Source: Thelephora terrestris
Taxonomy: Eukaryota; Basidiomycota; Agaricomycetes; Thelephorales; Thelephoraceae
Direction: 5' to 3'
NCBI GenBank assembly: GCA_015956445.1
Contig: WIUZ02000011.1
Location: 806,001 to 870,000, forward strand
Length of the DNA stretch: 64,000 nucleotides
Shown here: positions 24,761 through 37,383 of the stretch, one piece after another
How positions within the stretch are numbered: the first letter of the stretch is position 1
Layout of the letters: every line of letters begins with the position of its first letter
Notes under the pieces: model-generated
What the model was told of the DNA's origin: nothing
The model's database searches: none
What the model saw: the letters and a program-made list of their open reading frames with translations, nothing else
Translations under genes and position numbers: made by a program

Positions 24761-24950
24761 CGTTCGCGTTTGCGACGTGGAGGAATAGGAAGTGGGATAT
24801 GATTACACGTGATCTACCACAAAACAAGAAGTACAGAGTTTAATTTTGCAATGACTGCGGGCAATCGAAATGATGTAAAATGGATGGATAGTAAGTAAGC
24901 GCGAGATCCAAGATTCGACAATATCAAGATTCAGTAGTAAGTCCACCTCT

Positions 24951-27477
24951 TCAAGCATACTGTTGGCGAGCCCATTTGGCAGCGTTGACCAGGTTGACCA
25001 GCGACGCCTCGGTCTCCTTCCACCCTCTGGTCTTGAGACCGCAGTCTGGGTTGACAAACAACAGCGAGTCGGGAAGGAATTGAAGCATAGCGCCAAGACG
25101 ATCCTGGATCTCTTCGCCTCCGGGGACACGAGGAGAGTGAATATCGTAGACACCGGGACCGATCTGGTTAGCATATCCGTAGTGCTGGAAGGTTTTGAGC
25201 AACTTCATGTCACTCTTCGACGCCTCGATAGAGATGACATCCGCGTCCAAGCGCTGGATGGACGGGAAAATGTCGTCAAAGTCGGAGTAGCAGAAGTGAG
25301 AGTGGGTCTGTGTGGCATCGGTGACACCAGATGTGGCGAGACGGAAGGAATCGACGGCCCAGGTAAGGTAATGATCCCAATCAACACGACGAAGAGGCAG
25401 CTAAAAACGAGTGATTGTCAATTGATTGCAAGAGGCAAGACTGATGCGGTCTACGTACACCCTCGCGAATGGCAGGTTCATCAACCTGGATGGCCTGGAT
25501 ACCGGCTTTCTCGAGATCCACCACCTCGTCACGAAGAGCGAGAGCAAGCTGCTTGGACTGAAGCTCACGAGAAACATCGGCACGTGGGAAGGACCAGTTG
25601 AGGATAGTAACCGGGCCAGTCAACATTCCCTTCATTGGTTTCTTCGAGACGCTCTGAGCATAGCTGCTCCACTTGACGGTAATCGGGTGGGGGCGGCTGA
25701 CATCGTAAACGATGATGGGCGGGCGGACATATCGGGAGCCGTAGCTCTGAACCCAACCGTTCTGGGTGAAGACAAACCCATCGAACTGTTCGCCAAAGTA
25801 CTGGACCATGTCGTTTCTCTCGGGTTCACCATGGACGAGGAGATCAAGACCGATTTTCTCCTGGAAGGCAACGACGTGCTCGATCTCCTTTTTGATGAAG
25901 GTCTCGTACTCCTCTTCGGTGATCTCGCCCTTGTTCAACTTGGCACGAGCCGCACGGATCTCCTTAGTCTGGGGGAAGGATCCGATAGTGGTGGTGGGGA
26001 ACTTGGGCAAGTTCAACTTCTTCTTCTGGACCTCCTGGCGGACGGCGAAGGGGCTCTTCCTTTCCAACATTTCGGGGGTGATGGCAGCAACCCTCTTGCG
26101 GACAGCGTCGTTGGAGGTATGCTCGAACTCTCGTCGCTTGGCGATCGAGGTCCTGTTGGCCTCGAGAGCCTGGGAGACCGCAGAGTCCTGGGATCCGGAA
26201 AGGATAGCGGCAATGATGTGAACCTCTGACGCCTTTTCGAGAGCGAAAGAGAACCAATCCTTCTGCTCGGGCGTCAACTTCTTTTCAGAAGCGAGGGTAA
26301 CGGGGGTGTGAAGGAGGGATGAAGATGTGGCGGCGATGACACGGTCACCACCAAGGGCGTCGACAGCGATCTGGCCGGACTTGATGGCCGCAGACAGATC
26401 GGTCTTCCAGATGTTGCGGCCAGAAACCAGACCAAGGGAGAGAACAAGAGATGTGGACTTAACAGCAGCAATGGTAGATTCAAGCTGAGTGGGAGCACGG
26501 TCAAGGTCGATGTGAAGGCCAGCAACGGGAAGCTTGGCAGCGAAGTTGGCGTTGGCGTCGAGGCGACCGAAGTAGGTGGTCAAGAGGATCTTGGGGGCAA
26601 CGGGGGAAAGTTCGGCGTAGGCAGTGTTGAACTGGCTCTCGAGCTGAAGACCAGCATCGAGAACGAGGACAGGCTCGTCGACCTGTACCCACTCGGCACC
26701 AGCAGCCTTGAGTTCGGTCAGAAGCTGCTTGTAGAGAGGAAGGAGTTTTGGGAGGAGGGAGATGGGAGAGAAGTCGGGGGAGGCTTCCTTTGCGGCCTTG
26801 GCCAACCACAAGTAGGTAATGGGACCCAAGACAACAGGGCGGGTCGCGATGCCGAGAGCTTTGGCCTCATTAAACTCCTCAACTGGTTTGTTGAAGTTGA
26901 GCTTGAAGTCTGTGGACTCGGAAAGCTCGGGCACGACGAAGTGGTAGTTCGAGTCGAACCTAATGTTAACACGGATCAGACACAAGTAGGGGGAACAAAG
27001 AAGATGGCACCCACCATTTCTTCATCTCACAAGCGGGGACATCGACACCCTCAGCCTGGCGACCACGGCCCATGGCGAAGTAGATATCGAGAGGGGAGAG
27101 GTTGTGTCCCAAATAGCGTTTCGGGATAGCATTGAAGGCAGCAGAATGATCCAAGACGTGGTCATACAAGGAAAATTCTCCGCTGAAAAAGTAGTCAGGT
27201 TAACCGCGCTTATCAAATCAGGCAACGGAGGGACAAACCTTGGAATCAGATCGACCTTGGCCTCCTTAAGACCGGTCCAGGATGCCTTCTTGACGTCAGC
27301 AGCGGCTTTGGTCAAGTCGTCTGCTGAGATCTTCCCAGCCCAGTAAGCTTCGACAGCCTTTTTCACTTCACGGTTCGCGCCTGTATGGAAACAGGGGATA
27401 TCAGCATCTGATGATTAGATGAGCGAGGTGCATGTCTTACCGATACGGGGGAAACCAAGGACACTGGAGAGGACCAT
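24951..27477 (-). CDS. MET6: Cobalamin-independent methionine synthase
   Basis: Exons 27477-27441, 27380-27239, 27182-27015, 26959-25459 and 25400-24951 join in frame to 765 aa, the normal length for MetE/Met6. The enzyme transfers a methyl group from methyl-tetrahydrofolate polyglutamate to homocysteine, giving methionine in the cytosol. The N-terminal barrel starts VLSSVLGFPRIG; the linker and C-terminal barrel contain EWVQVDEPVLVLD, LLVHGEPERNDMVQYFG and IQAIQVDEPAIREGLPLRR. The zinc ligands are visible in THSHFCYSDF and NPDCGLKTRGW. The short first exon (37 nt) is typical for this gene in basidiomycetes. It lies 205 bp downstream of the kinase gene on the same strand. Confidence 0.97.
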
Positions 27478-27547
27478 GATGGACACTAGATTTGTGGGTG
27501 GAGGTAGGGAAGGAAGAGCGATGGAAAGCTTCGATGAATTTTTGAGG

Positions 27548-27555
27548 ATTTTATA
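27548..27555 (-). promoter_or_regulatory. TATA box of MET6
   Basis: Minus-strand TATAAAAT about 70 nt upstream of the MET6 start codon, a good consensus TATA element as expected for a strongly expressed gene. Confidence 0.6.
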
Positions 27556-27682
27556 CCCCTGGACTTGAGTGTACGGAGTGAAAAGACCCGGGTTCTTTGA
27601 AGTGATCACACCATTTCCTTTCGATCAATCGCAGTTATCCATGGGAAACGTGTTCCTAAGTACTGTACATCGTGCACTGTAT

Positions 27683-29030
27683 CTACAAGTCCAACCTTCG
27701 GGCATTCCTCCTTTTGTCGTTGACTACCAGGCCCCTCATTCCAGCAATACACCTCTTCACAGCGCTTGGACTGTCTAGTGGGTCCATCGGTAACACATCG
27801 ACTGAAGGATCAACTGGCCGCGAGAGGGGCGTAATAGGAACAGAGCTCTCTTCGTCCGTTGTAGATACGTCCGTAGTAAACGCGGGAGTCTTCTGGCGGG
27901 GATTTGCAAACGTCTTCCGGGGCAACCTGCCAGGGAATGGTGTGGGAGGAGTAGAGAACAAGTATCCCTCGCCAGATGATTGGCTGCTGTCCGTAGAGAC
28001 TTCGACAGGGGACGAGTTGGACCGGGTGGTGATAGGGGTAACGACGGCAACACGTATAGAGCGATGGGAGGAACCTCGGGAAGCTGTCATCTTGTGAACT
28101 TTAGGCGTCGCTTCAGCTTTCTCTTTGCTCTCCGGGTAGAAAGAGTCCACGGCCTCTATTCTCTTACGTAGTTCCGGGATCGTTATTCGGAGACCGTGGG
28201 GAATGAAGACGCGTTTCAGGATAGTGAGCGTAGCAGGGGAGATCTTAAGCATCAGAGCAAGAGAACTGGGGCTCCGAAGGTATTCGTGATAGAGAGGGTC
28301 CTTGATGGAGGCCAGATGCCAGGGGTTATGACGAGTGATCATGTTGACGAGCACAACGCCAAGGGCCCAAACGTCTGCTTTAAAAGGAGAGTACGGAACC
28401 AACTTGCGATGTTCATCGAGGCACTCTGGAAGGGACTGAGTGGGATAGGGAAAGGGAACAGGGGTATACCTCACCTGGACTCAAATAAAAGGGGCTTCCT
28501 CGGCCAAAGTCCTTCGAAAATGCATCTTGAGAAGCAAGTCCAAAATCCGCAAGATACATCATCGAATAGTCCTCGCTACAAAGCACGTTCTCCGGTTTGA
28601 TGTCTCTGTGAGCGATGCGGCGACTGTGGCACCAATCCACGGCATCCAGGATCTGCAGGTAAGCCGTCTTGATCAGGTCATCTTGCGCGTTAAACACGCC
28701 GCGTTCAACGACAGCGGTGAAAAGGTCGCCTCCAGGGCAATAATCCAAGGCAGCGTACACAAACTCCTCGTCGTCGTAGAAGCCTCGAACGGAAACGATG
28801 TTCGGATGGTTGCAGACAAGCCTCTGAAGAGAGATCTCTCGAGGCTCTCGTCCAGGCTTTTCTCGCCGCTTACGTACACACTTGACGGCGAGGACCGAGC
28901 CGGACTTGATGTCGAGAGCACGATAGACGGCGCCGAAACCACCGGTGCCTATCTCTTCGACGAGTTTGATCTTGCCAGACCCAATGGCCACTCCGGCCAT
29001 ATTCGGAAGATCAGCAGGAGGGAAGTCCAT
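27683..29030 (-). CDS. Ser/Thr protein kinase, VHS1/SKS1/RAN1-like
   Basis: Two exons, 29030-28475 and 28425-27683, encode 432 aa. The kinase domain fills about residues 18-290: glycine loop GTGGFGAVY, lysine in AVKCVRKR, catalytic loop HRDIKPENV, DFG in LADFGLAS, and the activation end FGRGSPFYLSPE. The 'DFG.GSxFYxSPE' ending and the 'WALGVVLVNMITRHNPW' segment are characteristic of the fungal Ran1/Vhs1/Sks1 group, linked to nutrient signalling and meiosis control. The C-terminal 140 residues are Ser/Thr/Pro-rich with no known domain. The gene shares a 330-bp divergent promoter with the xylitol dehydrogenase gene. TATA-like TATATAAA (29174-29167) and ATATAAAT (29067-29060) lie upstream. Confidence 0.85.
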
Positions 29031-29360
29031 GATGCCACAGAAGCTACCAGAGCCAAGGATTTATATGCTACCAGAGCGATGAAGAAGTAGAAGAAGGTAC
29101 GCAGGTGCGAAGTAGATGGAGGAAGCGAACCAAGGATGCTCCCCCTGACATTCCCATTCCCTCCAGTTTATATATCTGCAAGCGAGTCCCTATTTGCTAA
29201 GCTTAGAGTCCAGGGAAGTCTAGGGGCCTGGCTGGAGGGGCAGTTGGAGGAGCTTCGATCACGTGGGAATATGATGTCCAGAGATTCAATGATTCATCGA
29301 AGTTAAGGCTAGTCCTTACAGTGAATCATGTATGATGTAGTGCCCTTGGTTCAAACCGCC
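29031..29360. promoter_or_regulatory. Bidirectional promoter, kinase / xylitol dehydrogenase
   Basis: These 330 bp lie between the divergent start codons at 29030 and 29361. For the kinase, minus-strand TATA-like elements lie at 29060-29067 and 29167-29174. Nothing comparable is clear for the plus-strand gene. No coding sequence is seen. Confidence 0.4.
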
Positions 29361-31103
29361 ATGTCTGACAACCCTTCGTTCGTCTTGAGAGGCATTGAGG
29401 ACGTCGTTTACGAGAACCGGCCCATCCCCGACAGTGCGTTGTAATCCTTGAAATGTGCGAGCTGCTGATTTAGCTTCGCGCTGCCTTCCATGATTAGTCA
29501 CCGATACTGAGGTATTGGTCGAGGTAAAGAAGACCGGTGAGTGACCAGTGGTCCGAAGTACTCATGGTGTCAGTCTGACGACTCTCCTGAAAGGAATCTG
29601 TGGATCTGATGTATGGGAATGGACCCCGCCTCGACAAAGTGATTGCGGTCTGAAGTTCTTTAGGTCCACTATCTCACCCATGGACGCATCGGAGATTTCG
29701 TCGTAACGGGCCCGATGGTATCGGCTTCCAAATCCTCCAGATCGTCAGCTAATACCTTCCAAACCAGGTGCTTGGCCACGAATCCGCTGGCGTAGTCTCT
29801 AAAGGTTGATTGGGTTTGGTACGACTGCAACGCCTACTGACTTCTGGCACAGTTGGTAGCAAGGTAAAGCACCTGAAGGCTGGCGACAGGGTAGCCATGG
29901 AACCTGGTGCAACCTGCGGTTCCTGTGAGTTTTGCAAGTCGGGAAGGTACCAGGTACGAACGTAAATCGACTCTATTACCAACGCTGTACTAATTCCCCT
30001 TTCAGCTTTGCGAAGACATCAGTGAGCAGAACAGAGGCTTAGGACTTTCCGCCCGGTTGCTGATCACCTTCTGGTCAAAGTTTTTGCGGCTACTCCACCC
30101 TACGATGGCACTTTGGCTCGGTACTACCGAATTCCTGGCCATGTCACGTATAAACTTCCGGCTAACCTCACGCTGGAGGATGGCGCCTTGGTATGCACTC
30201 GTCCTCCTCACAGTTCTGCCTCGGGTAAAACTGATCGCGGAGATCGCTTAGATGGAGCCGCTCTCCGTCGGCGTCCATTCAGTTGCTACCCTTGCACAGC
30301 TCAAAACTGGTCAAACCATCGCCATCTGGGGGGCCGGACCTGTGGGTATTTTATGCATGGCTGTTGCAAAGGCCCTTGGTGCTTCGAGGATCGTCGCTGT
30401 GGACATCAATCAAGCTCGCCTGGATTTTGCGAAGAGCTACGTTGCCACTGACATTTTTTCGCCACCCGCTTTAGACCCCAACGAGAGCACGGTAGAATAT
30501 TCCAAGAGAACCGCGGAGGCATTGAAGCAGGCTTTGGGAATTGAGGATCGTGGTCCTACTGCCATTGACGTCGTCATCGAGGCTAGCGGCGCGGAAGTAT
30601 CGATTCAAACAGCTTTGTTTGTCGTGAAGACCGGGGGCACATATGTTCAGGTATGGCGATGAGTCGGAGATGCCTCTAACTCTTATTCAAATCGATAGGT
30701 CGGAATGGGTGTCGCCGAAGTCGTGGTCCCCATCACCATGCTCATGGTGAAGGAGCTGAAGGTCAAGGGTTCCTTCCGATATGGGGTGTGTCTCTTTTTT
30801 ACCGCTCACAACTATCTATACTCGAACTTATACCACTTGCTCCAGCCTGGGGATTACAAACTCGCGATACAACTCGCTGCCCAGGGTAAAATCGACCTCA
30901 AACCTCTTGTCACGCACCGGTGAATTCCGTTCTCGGCTAACGCCCCTGTTTTGGTTTCATCTCGTATGCTTTTACCTAGGTTCGCATTCAAGGACGCTGT
31001 CAACGCGTTCAAGGTTACACGTACGGGGAAGAGTGAGGATGGGAAGGGCGTCATCAAGGCGATTATCTCTGGTCCTGATGTCTCCGTTGATGACATCAAC
31101 TAG
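29361..31103 (+). CDS. XYL2: Xylitol/sorbitol dehydrogenase (zinc medium-chain dehydrogenase)
   Basis: Twelve exons: 29361-29433, 29498-29536, 29594-29610, 29664-29717, 29767-29803, 29853-29953, 30006-30021, 30081-30190, 30252-30650, 30699-30785, 30846-30919 and 30980-31103. They join in frame to 376 aa. The catalytic zinc motif is GICGSDVHYLTHG and GHESAG, the structural zinc loop [15 protein letters not shown], and the Rossmann fold GAGPVGIL with AVDIN as NAD-binding acid. The enzyme oxidises xylitol to xylulose (or sorbitol to fructose) in the pentose/pentitol pathway; the sequence does not decide between the two. Exons 3 (17 nt) and 7 (16 nt) are unusually short but encode family-conserved residues. 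Confidence 0.9.
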
Positions 31104-31442
31104 GGCACTTGGATGAGCGGATCTCTGTGTCGACACAGGGTCACGGAGCAAGATCACGCCGTTTTATGGATGTATGGAGAAGTAGATAATGAAAATTGGT
31201 GAACTTGTGTCCCAGGTAGTCTTCCATAAACCCGAAGCGATGAAACTGAACAACGCGTCCACGAACATCTGGTTGGTCGCGTCCCGCCATCATGTCTACT
31301 TTCAAGACAAAAAATCTGTACCATCTACGCATATCCGCGAACAGCGTCCTGCCATTATATGTGAGCAAGCCGGAATCTACATTGAGGGGGATCTAATCCC
31401 CTCGACTCCTAGGTATATCTTGATCCAAGACATCTCAGCTGG
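31104..31442. other. Intergenic region
   Basis: This 339-bp interval between two plus-strand genes shows no coding sequence I can support. It should contain the 3' end of the dehydrogenase transcript and the promoter of the next gene. Confidence 0.4.
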
Positions 31443-32764
31443 ATGACCGATACCGTCCTCCAACACGTTCTTTCCGACCTGCGACCACTGTACGCTTCTG
31501 CTTTGGCGACGTTCAGGAGTGTTCGTTAACGTACTCAGTCCAATCTAGCATCATTTCGAAACTCACGGAAGAGGCTCATGCATACTTCGGTCCTGGCTCA
31601 GGACCACAAGGCGCGAAGAAACCGACTGTTAGCACTCATCGAGGAGGTGTGTGCTTTTCTCCGCTTTGACTATCACAGGACACCGATGTGATCCGCGGTT
31701 AGAGACCTATCATTTCTGCTATTTCTTCAAGAAAACGGAACCATATTCGCTCCTCATCAAGGTGCGGTGGACGTGTTAAAGGACGATTGCCATCTTTGAA
31801 CTTCGCACAGAAAAGGCACTTCGTCGCGGTCCCCGTTCACAAGCCTAATCCCGCACCGCCTACCATTCCTAACCCTCCCAGACCCAGAAAACGCGTCCGG
31901 AAGAATGACAGCTTGGGGAGGATCGAAGGGGCGAAGAAAAGCAAGACCAAAGTGACGGGTAAACAAAAAGGGAAGGCAACCGAAATACATGTGGATGAAG
32001 ATCTCATGGATGAAGATGAGCATTCCACCGCGGAACCTGAACCTCGACGGTCCAAACGCCAAAGGAAGTCTGTCACCGTGGAATACAACGAAGAGGGCGA
32101 CACGGATAATGACTCCACAGAAGATGAAGACGAGTATGTGATGGATTCAGACCCGCCAGAAACGGCGCCCCAAACCCAGAGCGACGGTGAAGACGATGAA
32201 ATCGTGATGGTTAAAAACGAAGAACGCGAACCTTCTCTACGCTCACAGTCAAGATCGCAATCCCAACAACCGGGCCCTTCTTTCATAGATCTCGAAGCTG
32301 AGGAAGAAGAAATGAAACCAAAGCCGCAACTCCAGCTATCTTTTAACGGTTTCACCATCTTCGGCCGCTGCCTTTGCGTTATTGTCGAACCTTGGCCAGT
32401 AATTCGCGCACCAGCCGAGCCTCGGGCTCCCCAGTCATCGCGGATGGCTGCGAATTCACGAGCTACCAGTGTCATTCCTGATCTTGCCTCTGGTCGTGGT
32501 CAAACTCCGCTATTTCTCCCCGACACTGACGACGGTGGATTTACCCCTGCGCCAACGGCCGAAGCCGACAGGCCTCCCGTACCGCTATTCAATCACCCAC
32601 CTCCCGACAACAACGCGCAGGACGATGAAGATGAGGGTGGAATGATGCTTTTCAGCGAACTGCTCAGCGCAACAGGTGGTTTGCGAGTGGATGCCGATGA
32701 CGAAGATGGGTTCGATGGCGCGATCTTGTTCGGGGACGCAGATGAGCGGAAGGAATTATCTTGA
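31443..32764 (+). CDS. Acidic, probably nuclear protein of unknown function
   Basis: Exons 31443-31489, 31549-31646, 31703-31761 and 31811-32764 join in frame to 385 aa. I do not recognise the family. The N-terminal ~70 residues are ordered-looking, with a cluster HFCYFFKKTEPYSLLIK split by intron 3. A basic stretch follows (RPRKRVRKN, KKSKTKVTGKQKGK), which could be a nuclear localisation signal, then long acidic runs (GDTDNDSTEDEDE). Residues ~240-262 form a second ordered block with LSFNGFTIFGRCLCVIVEPWP. Two hydrophobic patches in an acidic C-terminus (MMLFSELLSATGG, DGAILFGDADE) look like short interaction motifs. Together this suggests a chromatin or transcription-linked role, but that is inference. 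The gene converges on MEF2, with 96 bp between stop codons. Confidence 0.65.
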
Positions 32765-32860
32765 GTTTATACGTTATCTAATTGTTATACATTTGTCCAC
32801 TCAACTGTGGGAAATGAGGTATACTGTGTTTGAATTGTTGCCCATAATCCCAGTTGATCC

Positions 32861-35381
32861 TCATGCTCGCCCTATTTCCTTGAGAATCTCCAACCTTCGG
32901 GCTGGAGAAACTTCTTTAAAACCCGTCGCGGACATCTCGAAGGTCCCATGGCCACCAGACAAGGCACGAAGGCGTGTCGAATAGTCCAGCATCCGACTCA
33001 ACGGCACAATGGCATACACGGATCTCCTCAACGATGGGCCTCCCTTTACAGAGAATTTTACCGGGGTGGAGGAAGGCGACAGCCATTCTGGTGGGACGTA
33101 TACCCCATCCTCTGAATACGCTTCGAGACTATCAGAATCCAATCCTCCAGTAACAGTGTTGGATCCGAGGTCGAGAACTTCACCACCGTGTTCTGTGAGG
33201 TCCCTCACTACCTTGCCCAGGGTCTCTTCCGTCACAGAAACCTTTATATCCATATACGGCTCCATCACAGGACCGGGGCCCGCGTCGCGCAGTCGGTGAC
33301 GCAGGATAAAAGCCGCAGCGCTCGAAAGGACCGAGGGTGGAGCGTCTTTGCGTTCGGAGAAGCCTTTAACGGTAATGTGTGTGCGAGAAATGGCGAGGGA
33401 AGTGTGAGGAGAACTGGAGAGCGCGTTGGACAAACCTCGTGCAACGAAAGCGAGTGGGCTATCTGCGTCCGGGAAGGAATCGGGAGATGGAAGAGGTTTC
33501 CCGTCTGCTGCAAGGACAATGTTTCCGTCCCATATCGGGTCTCCAGGCTCGTCTTCCTGAGCTGGGCGGATTTCGAGGTCGATCTTGACATCTACCTTCT
33601 TTCCCCCAATCTCCGTGGTCCAGGTATCAAATGATACTTGGGCCTCGGATCCAACGCCTTCTCGATAGCTGACTCGTCGTTGTCCAACTTCGAATCGAGC
33701 ATTCCACTCGTTTCGCAACCGATCTTCAACGATCTCCAAGTGTAAAGCCCCGAGACCATGGACCAAAAGTTGACCCTCTTGAGCTTCGTGCCGTACCGAA
33801 GGATCCGTTCGGGAGAGCGCTTCTAAAGCCTCCTGCACTGGTTCGAGGTCGGAGTGGGATTGTGGAATAATAGAAGCGGACATAACTGCGGGCGGAGGGA
33901 TGATCTCTGGCAACGAGGATTCTGCTGAGCCTCGAGTGGAGACGAGGGTATCTCCAGTACGCGTGAACTTGAGCCCCAGGACCACACCGACAGAACCGAA
34001 GGGAAGGGAGTCTACTTCTTCTGCCTGAGAGGCGTAGAGTAGGAGAATTTTAGACACTCGTTCCTTTTGACCACGAGTCTTGTTCATGATGACGGTCTGT
34101 CTATTTAGGGTACCTGGGCAGGGTGCGTGTCATTTGGATGGGATAACTCTGTTACTCAAAGACCCTTACCAGAGTAAACGCGGACGAACGTCATCCACCC
34201 CTTCCGCTTGTCCCAGGCAACCTTCCAGGCTAACATGAGGAGGGGTTTATCCGCGGGTTGAATGTCGATAGATACGTCTTTGGGACTTGCGAGCAGCTCT
34301 CCAACGTAATCCAAAACCAGCTCTGTCCCAATATTTTTCATAGCAGAACCACAGAGGACAGGAAGGATCTCGTTCGAGATCGTCGCCTTACGGAGATACG
34401 GCAATATCGTTGCCGCTTTGACGTCCGTATATCCAGTTTCGGCCGAGTCAGCCTCCAAGAGTTGTTCCATCAACGGTTCGGTAAACATGGCTAGATTCTC
34501 AAGAAGCGCCACTCTGGAAGAGAAGAGATGCGGGATGATAGGATGTGATTCTGGGAAGATTCCTGAAGCAAGGATGGATTCCGGGCTCTCTGGGAGGGGG
34601 TGTCGTGTGGGTTTCTCCTGTCCATCCCATTTCCAGACCTCCCATTTGACGAGGTCAACCAGTCCCTCAACCCCTGGTTCTGCACGTCGGTAGTCTTCTG
34701 GATTGAAGGAGGCAATGGGGAGGGTGAGAGGCATTGGTTTGGGATGGAGTCGGTGGGCCATCAAGGATAGTAGAGACGACTTGAACGATGCGCCGGGTCG
34801 GTCCAGCTTATTAAGGAACATCAGCCTCGTCGGCACCTTGTACCTGGAGATAAGAGTCGACATTTGGAGAGAATGACGGGCATAGGTTCTCACAATACCT
34901 GTCCAGTTGTTTCCACACCCCCTTCGTTTGTGCCTCTACGCCCTCGACAGAGTCTATGAGCACCACGGCACCATCGACGACTCGACTGGCACTTTCCACT
35001 TCCATCCCAAAATCCGCATGTCCTGGAGTGTCAATGAGGTTGAACCTCCAATCTTTCCATTTCACTGGAATGCTAGCGGACTGGATGGTGATTCCGCGTT
35101 CTCGTTCCGCAGGCAAGAAATCGGTAGTAGTGCTTCCGGTGTCCACGGATCCAGCAGCGGAGAGATAGTTTGACGTGAGCAGGACTGACTCAGTCAGGGT
35201 GGTCTTTCCGGAGTCTGTGGGTAAATACGTCGGACCACGGAGGCCGGGGCGGCTGAAGAAATGACACACCTATGTGAGCTACAAGTGCAATGTTGCGAAA
35301 CTTTGAGGGATCGTTTGCAACTGATGTAGCATAGTTCCTGACGCGCCTGGGAATAACTTGGCTGGCAAAGCGGGCAAGCAT
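32861..35381 (-). CDS. MEF2: Mitochondrial elongation factor G2 (ribosome-recycling GTPase)
   Basis: Exons 35381-35270, 35214-34899, 34843-34170 and 34113-32861 join in frame to 784 aa. The first ~25 residues (MLARFASQVIPRRVRNYA) look like a mitochondrial presequence. GTPase motifs are HIDSGKTTLTE (G1, split by intron 1), switch I with ERGITI, DTPGHADF (G3) and NKLDRPG (G4). Domains II-V follow, with LLVHGLGALHLEI in the domain III region and SGGHGTFEM near the end. In mitochondria EF-G2 splits ribosomes after termination together with the recycling factor, rather than driving elongation. The gene is divergent to STE14 with 173 bp between start codons. Confidence 0.92.
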
Positions 35382-35554
35382 TCCAAGGAGGGGGCAGCCT
35401 GAGCCAGTGCCTGAAACGGACTGAAGTGGCGGTCGGAGGTGATCGAGCCTGAGAATGCCGCGTTTATTGTGGGACCCTGCACGACCGAAATGATTGTTTG
35501 GGATCCCTATTAGCTTTGCCACACACCTCCACTACCACCCACACACCCCTCAAC

Positions 35555-36570
35555 ATGTCCGCCGAGCCTGCAGAGCAGGATATCCAAAATGACTTCGAAG
35601 AAAAGTTGAGACAGAGGAAGGCTCAGGTCGAGAACCACCCGTTGAACACTGTCCCGAAGTCCAAGGCCTCCCGCCCGGAAAGCACGCTGCCTAACACACC
35701 ACTCACTGCCTCAACAATCTCCTTTGTTCTGGGGTGGGCGTTCTCCTTAGGAGTGTTGACTTTTTTGCGAGGTGGCTTTGGTTCCTGGTGGAACTCGTAC
35801 CAACTAGGTTTCTTCATCGCCGCTTGGTCAGGCTTCCATTGGGGAGAATTTGCTGTCACTGCAGGGTGGAATCTCGAAAAGTGCAGCGTCGATTGTGCGT
35901 ATGTTCCGCTGCTCCTGCCCACTTCGCATAATGCTGAATCTTCGTAGCGTTCTTACTGACGAACGGAAATTTATACCTCATCGTGAACGCCCTCGCCGTC
36001 TTAGAACATGAGATAGTCATGTTCTTCTGGCCTCTATGGAAAAACTATCCGTACGTTACCGAAATTGGTATGATCTTTATCTACTCTTAGAGGCAGTAGT
36101 CTCACCGGGATCGTGTTCAGGAATTGTGATAGTGCTTGGAGGCCAAGCGCTGAGGTCGATGGCTATGATCCAGGCGTCAACAAACTTCTCACACCTAGTA
36201 GCGCACCACAAAGCCGAGGGTCATCGCCTCGTGAAAGAGGGTGTATACGCGTATGTCTTCCATCATGTTCCTCCTGAGTGTGTCCTGACAAACGGCCATA
36301 GGTGGTTCAGGCATCCATCGTACACCGGCTTCTTCTACTGGGCAGTTGGGACGCAGATGGTTTTGCAAAACCACCTGTGCTTCATTGTATTCAGCGTCCT
36401 CCTTTGGAGGTTCTTTTACCACCGCATTAGATGTGAGCGTCCCCCATACCTGCTACTGGGATTCCTACTGAACGCTTTCAGACGAGGAAAATCGATTGAT
36501 TAATTTCTTCGGAGACGAATACCGCGAGTACCGCAAGAAAACTCACACATTCATACCTTTCATTTTTTAA
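35555..36570 (+). CDS. STE14: Protein-S-isoprenylcysteine O-methyltransferase
   Basis: Exons 35555-35894, 35948-36067, 36121-36250, 36302-36432 and 36482-36570 join in frame to 269 aa. The enzyme sits in the ER membrane and methylates the C-terminal prenyl-cysteine of Ras-type GTPases and lipopeptide mating pheromones. Several hydrophobic segments span the sequence; the ICMT signature is GVYAWFRHPSYTGFFYW, followed by the C-terminal EENRLINFFGDEYREYRKKT. All exons end in phases that fit the next. In mushrooms this gene is needed for maturation of farnesylated pheromones, so it links to mating. Confidence 0.93.
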
Positions 36571-36702
36571 GGATCGCCAGGCTTACGTTACCTTTGTGTT
36601 CAACCAGTCGGAATTATTTATATGTTTACCATAGCCCCTCGAGTACACGGCGTCATGTTGCAATGAATGGTAGAAGTGACATGGCATAAAGAGAATACAG
36701 GT

Positions 36703-37383
36703 TTACTCCTCAGAGATGGTACCCTTCTCGGAGACGTAGATACCATCGAGGAATTTTCGGATATCCTTGTTTCGCACCCTGCAAACGCCGTGGATGGAGG
36801 CGGCTAGCCCCGAAGTCAGTGAGAGACCCTGAAGACCCCGGTCGATGGCACTGACCTGACTGGGAAACGTTCTGGACGTCGGTGCCCTCGAGGATCAGCT
36901 CGTCCTTTTGTGCCTTTGACTCATATACAGTCACACCCTCCAACATCTTTACGTTCCGTACAACCTTTTCGCCCAAGAAATTACGGATTTCCAGAGCAGC
37001 ACCATTATCCTGGATGATACAGTTTATCGGGAAATGAGCGTACACTGCCCTCATTTTGTATCTGAAGCCCTGGAACCAGGTCAGCCTGAGCCAGTAGGCT
37101 ATAAAATGCACACAACACGGACCTTCGTGACACCTTTGATCATATTCGAGATGAGACTCCTGATCGTTCGTAAGCAAGCAACGTGCTTCCTGCCACCTTG
37201 CCAGACGGCGAGGGTAACCTTGGAGTTGCTCTTGTTTTTCACCAGCCGGATGTCCATGTCGATGTGTCGAACATTCTTGACGAGGGTACCCCGTGGACCC
37301 TTAACGGTGATGATACGGGACTTGACGGCAACGTCAACACCTTCGGGAATATCGAGTTCTTCTGTCGAATGGACGTCCCGCAT
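36703..37383 (-). CDS. RPL9: 60S ribosomal protein uL6 (L9)
   Basis: Exons 37383-37123, 37069-36856 and 36803-36703 join in frame to 191 aa, the normal length. Landmarks: [49 protein letters not shown] and the C-terminal [21 protein letters not shown]. It is a structural protein of the large ribosomal subunit near the GTPase centre. The ATG lies directly after a good 3' splice site; on the minus strand GTATGC at 37431 to TAG at 37384 makes a 48-nt intron that would sit immediately before the start codon, so the leader is probably spliced. Confidence 0.95.

Noticed and set aside
25426-26229. A 267-codon plus-strand frame opposite MET6
   Set aside because: Shadow of a strongly codon-biased conserved gene; the minus-strand protein is unquestionable.
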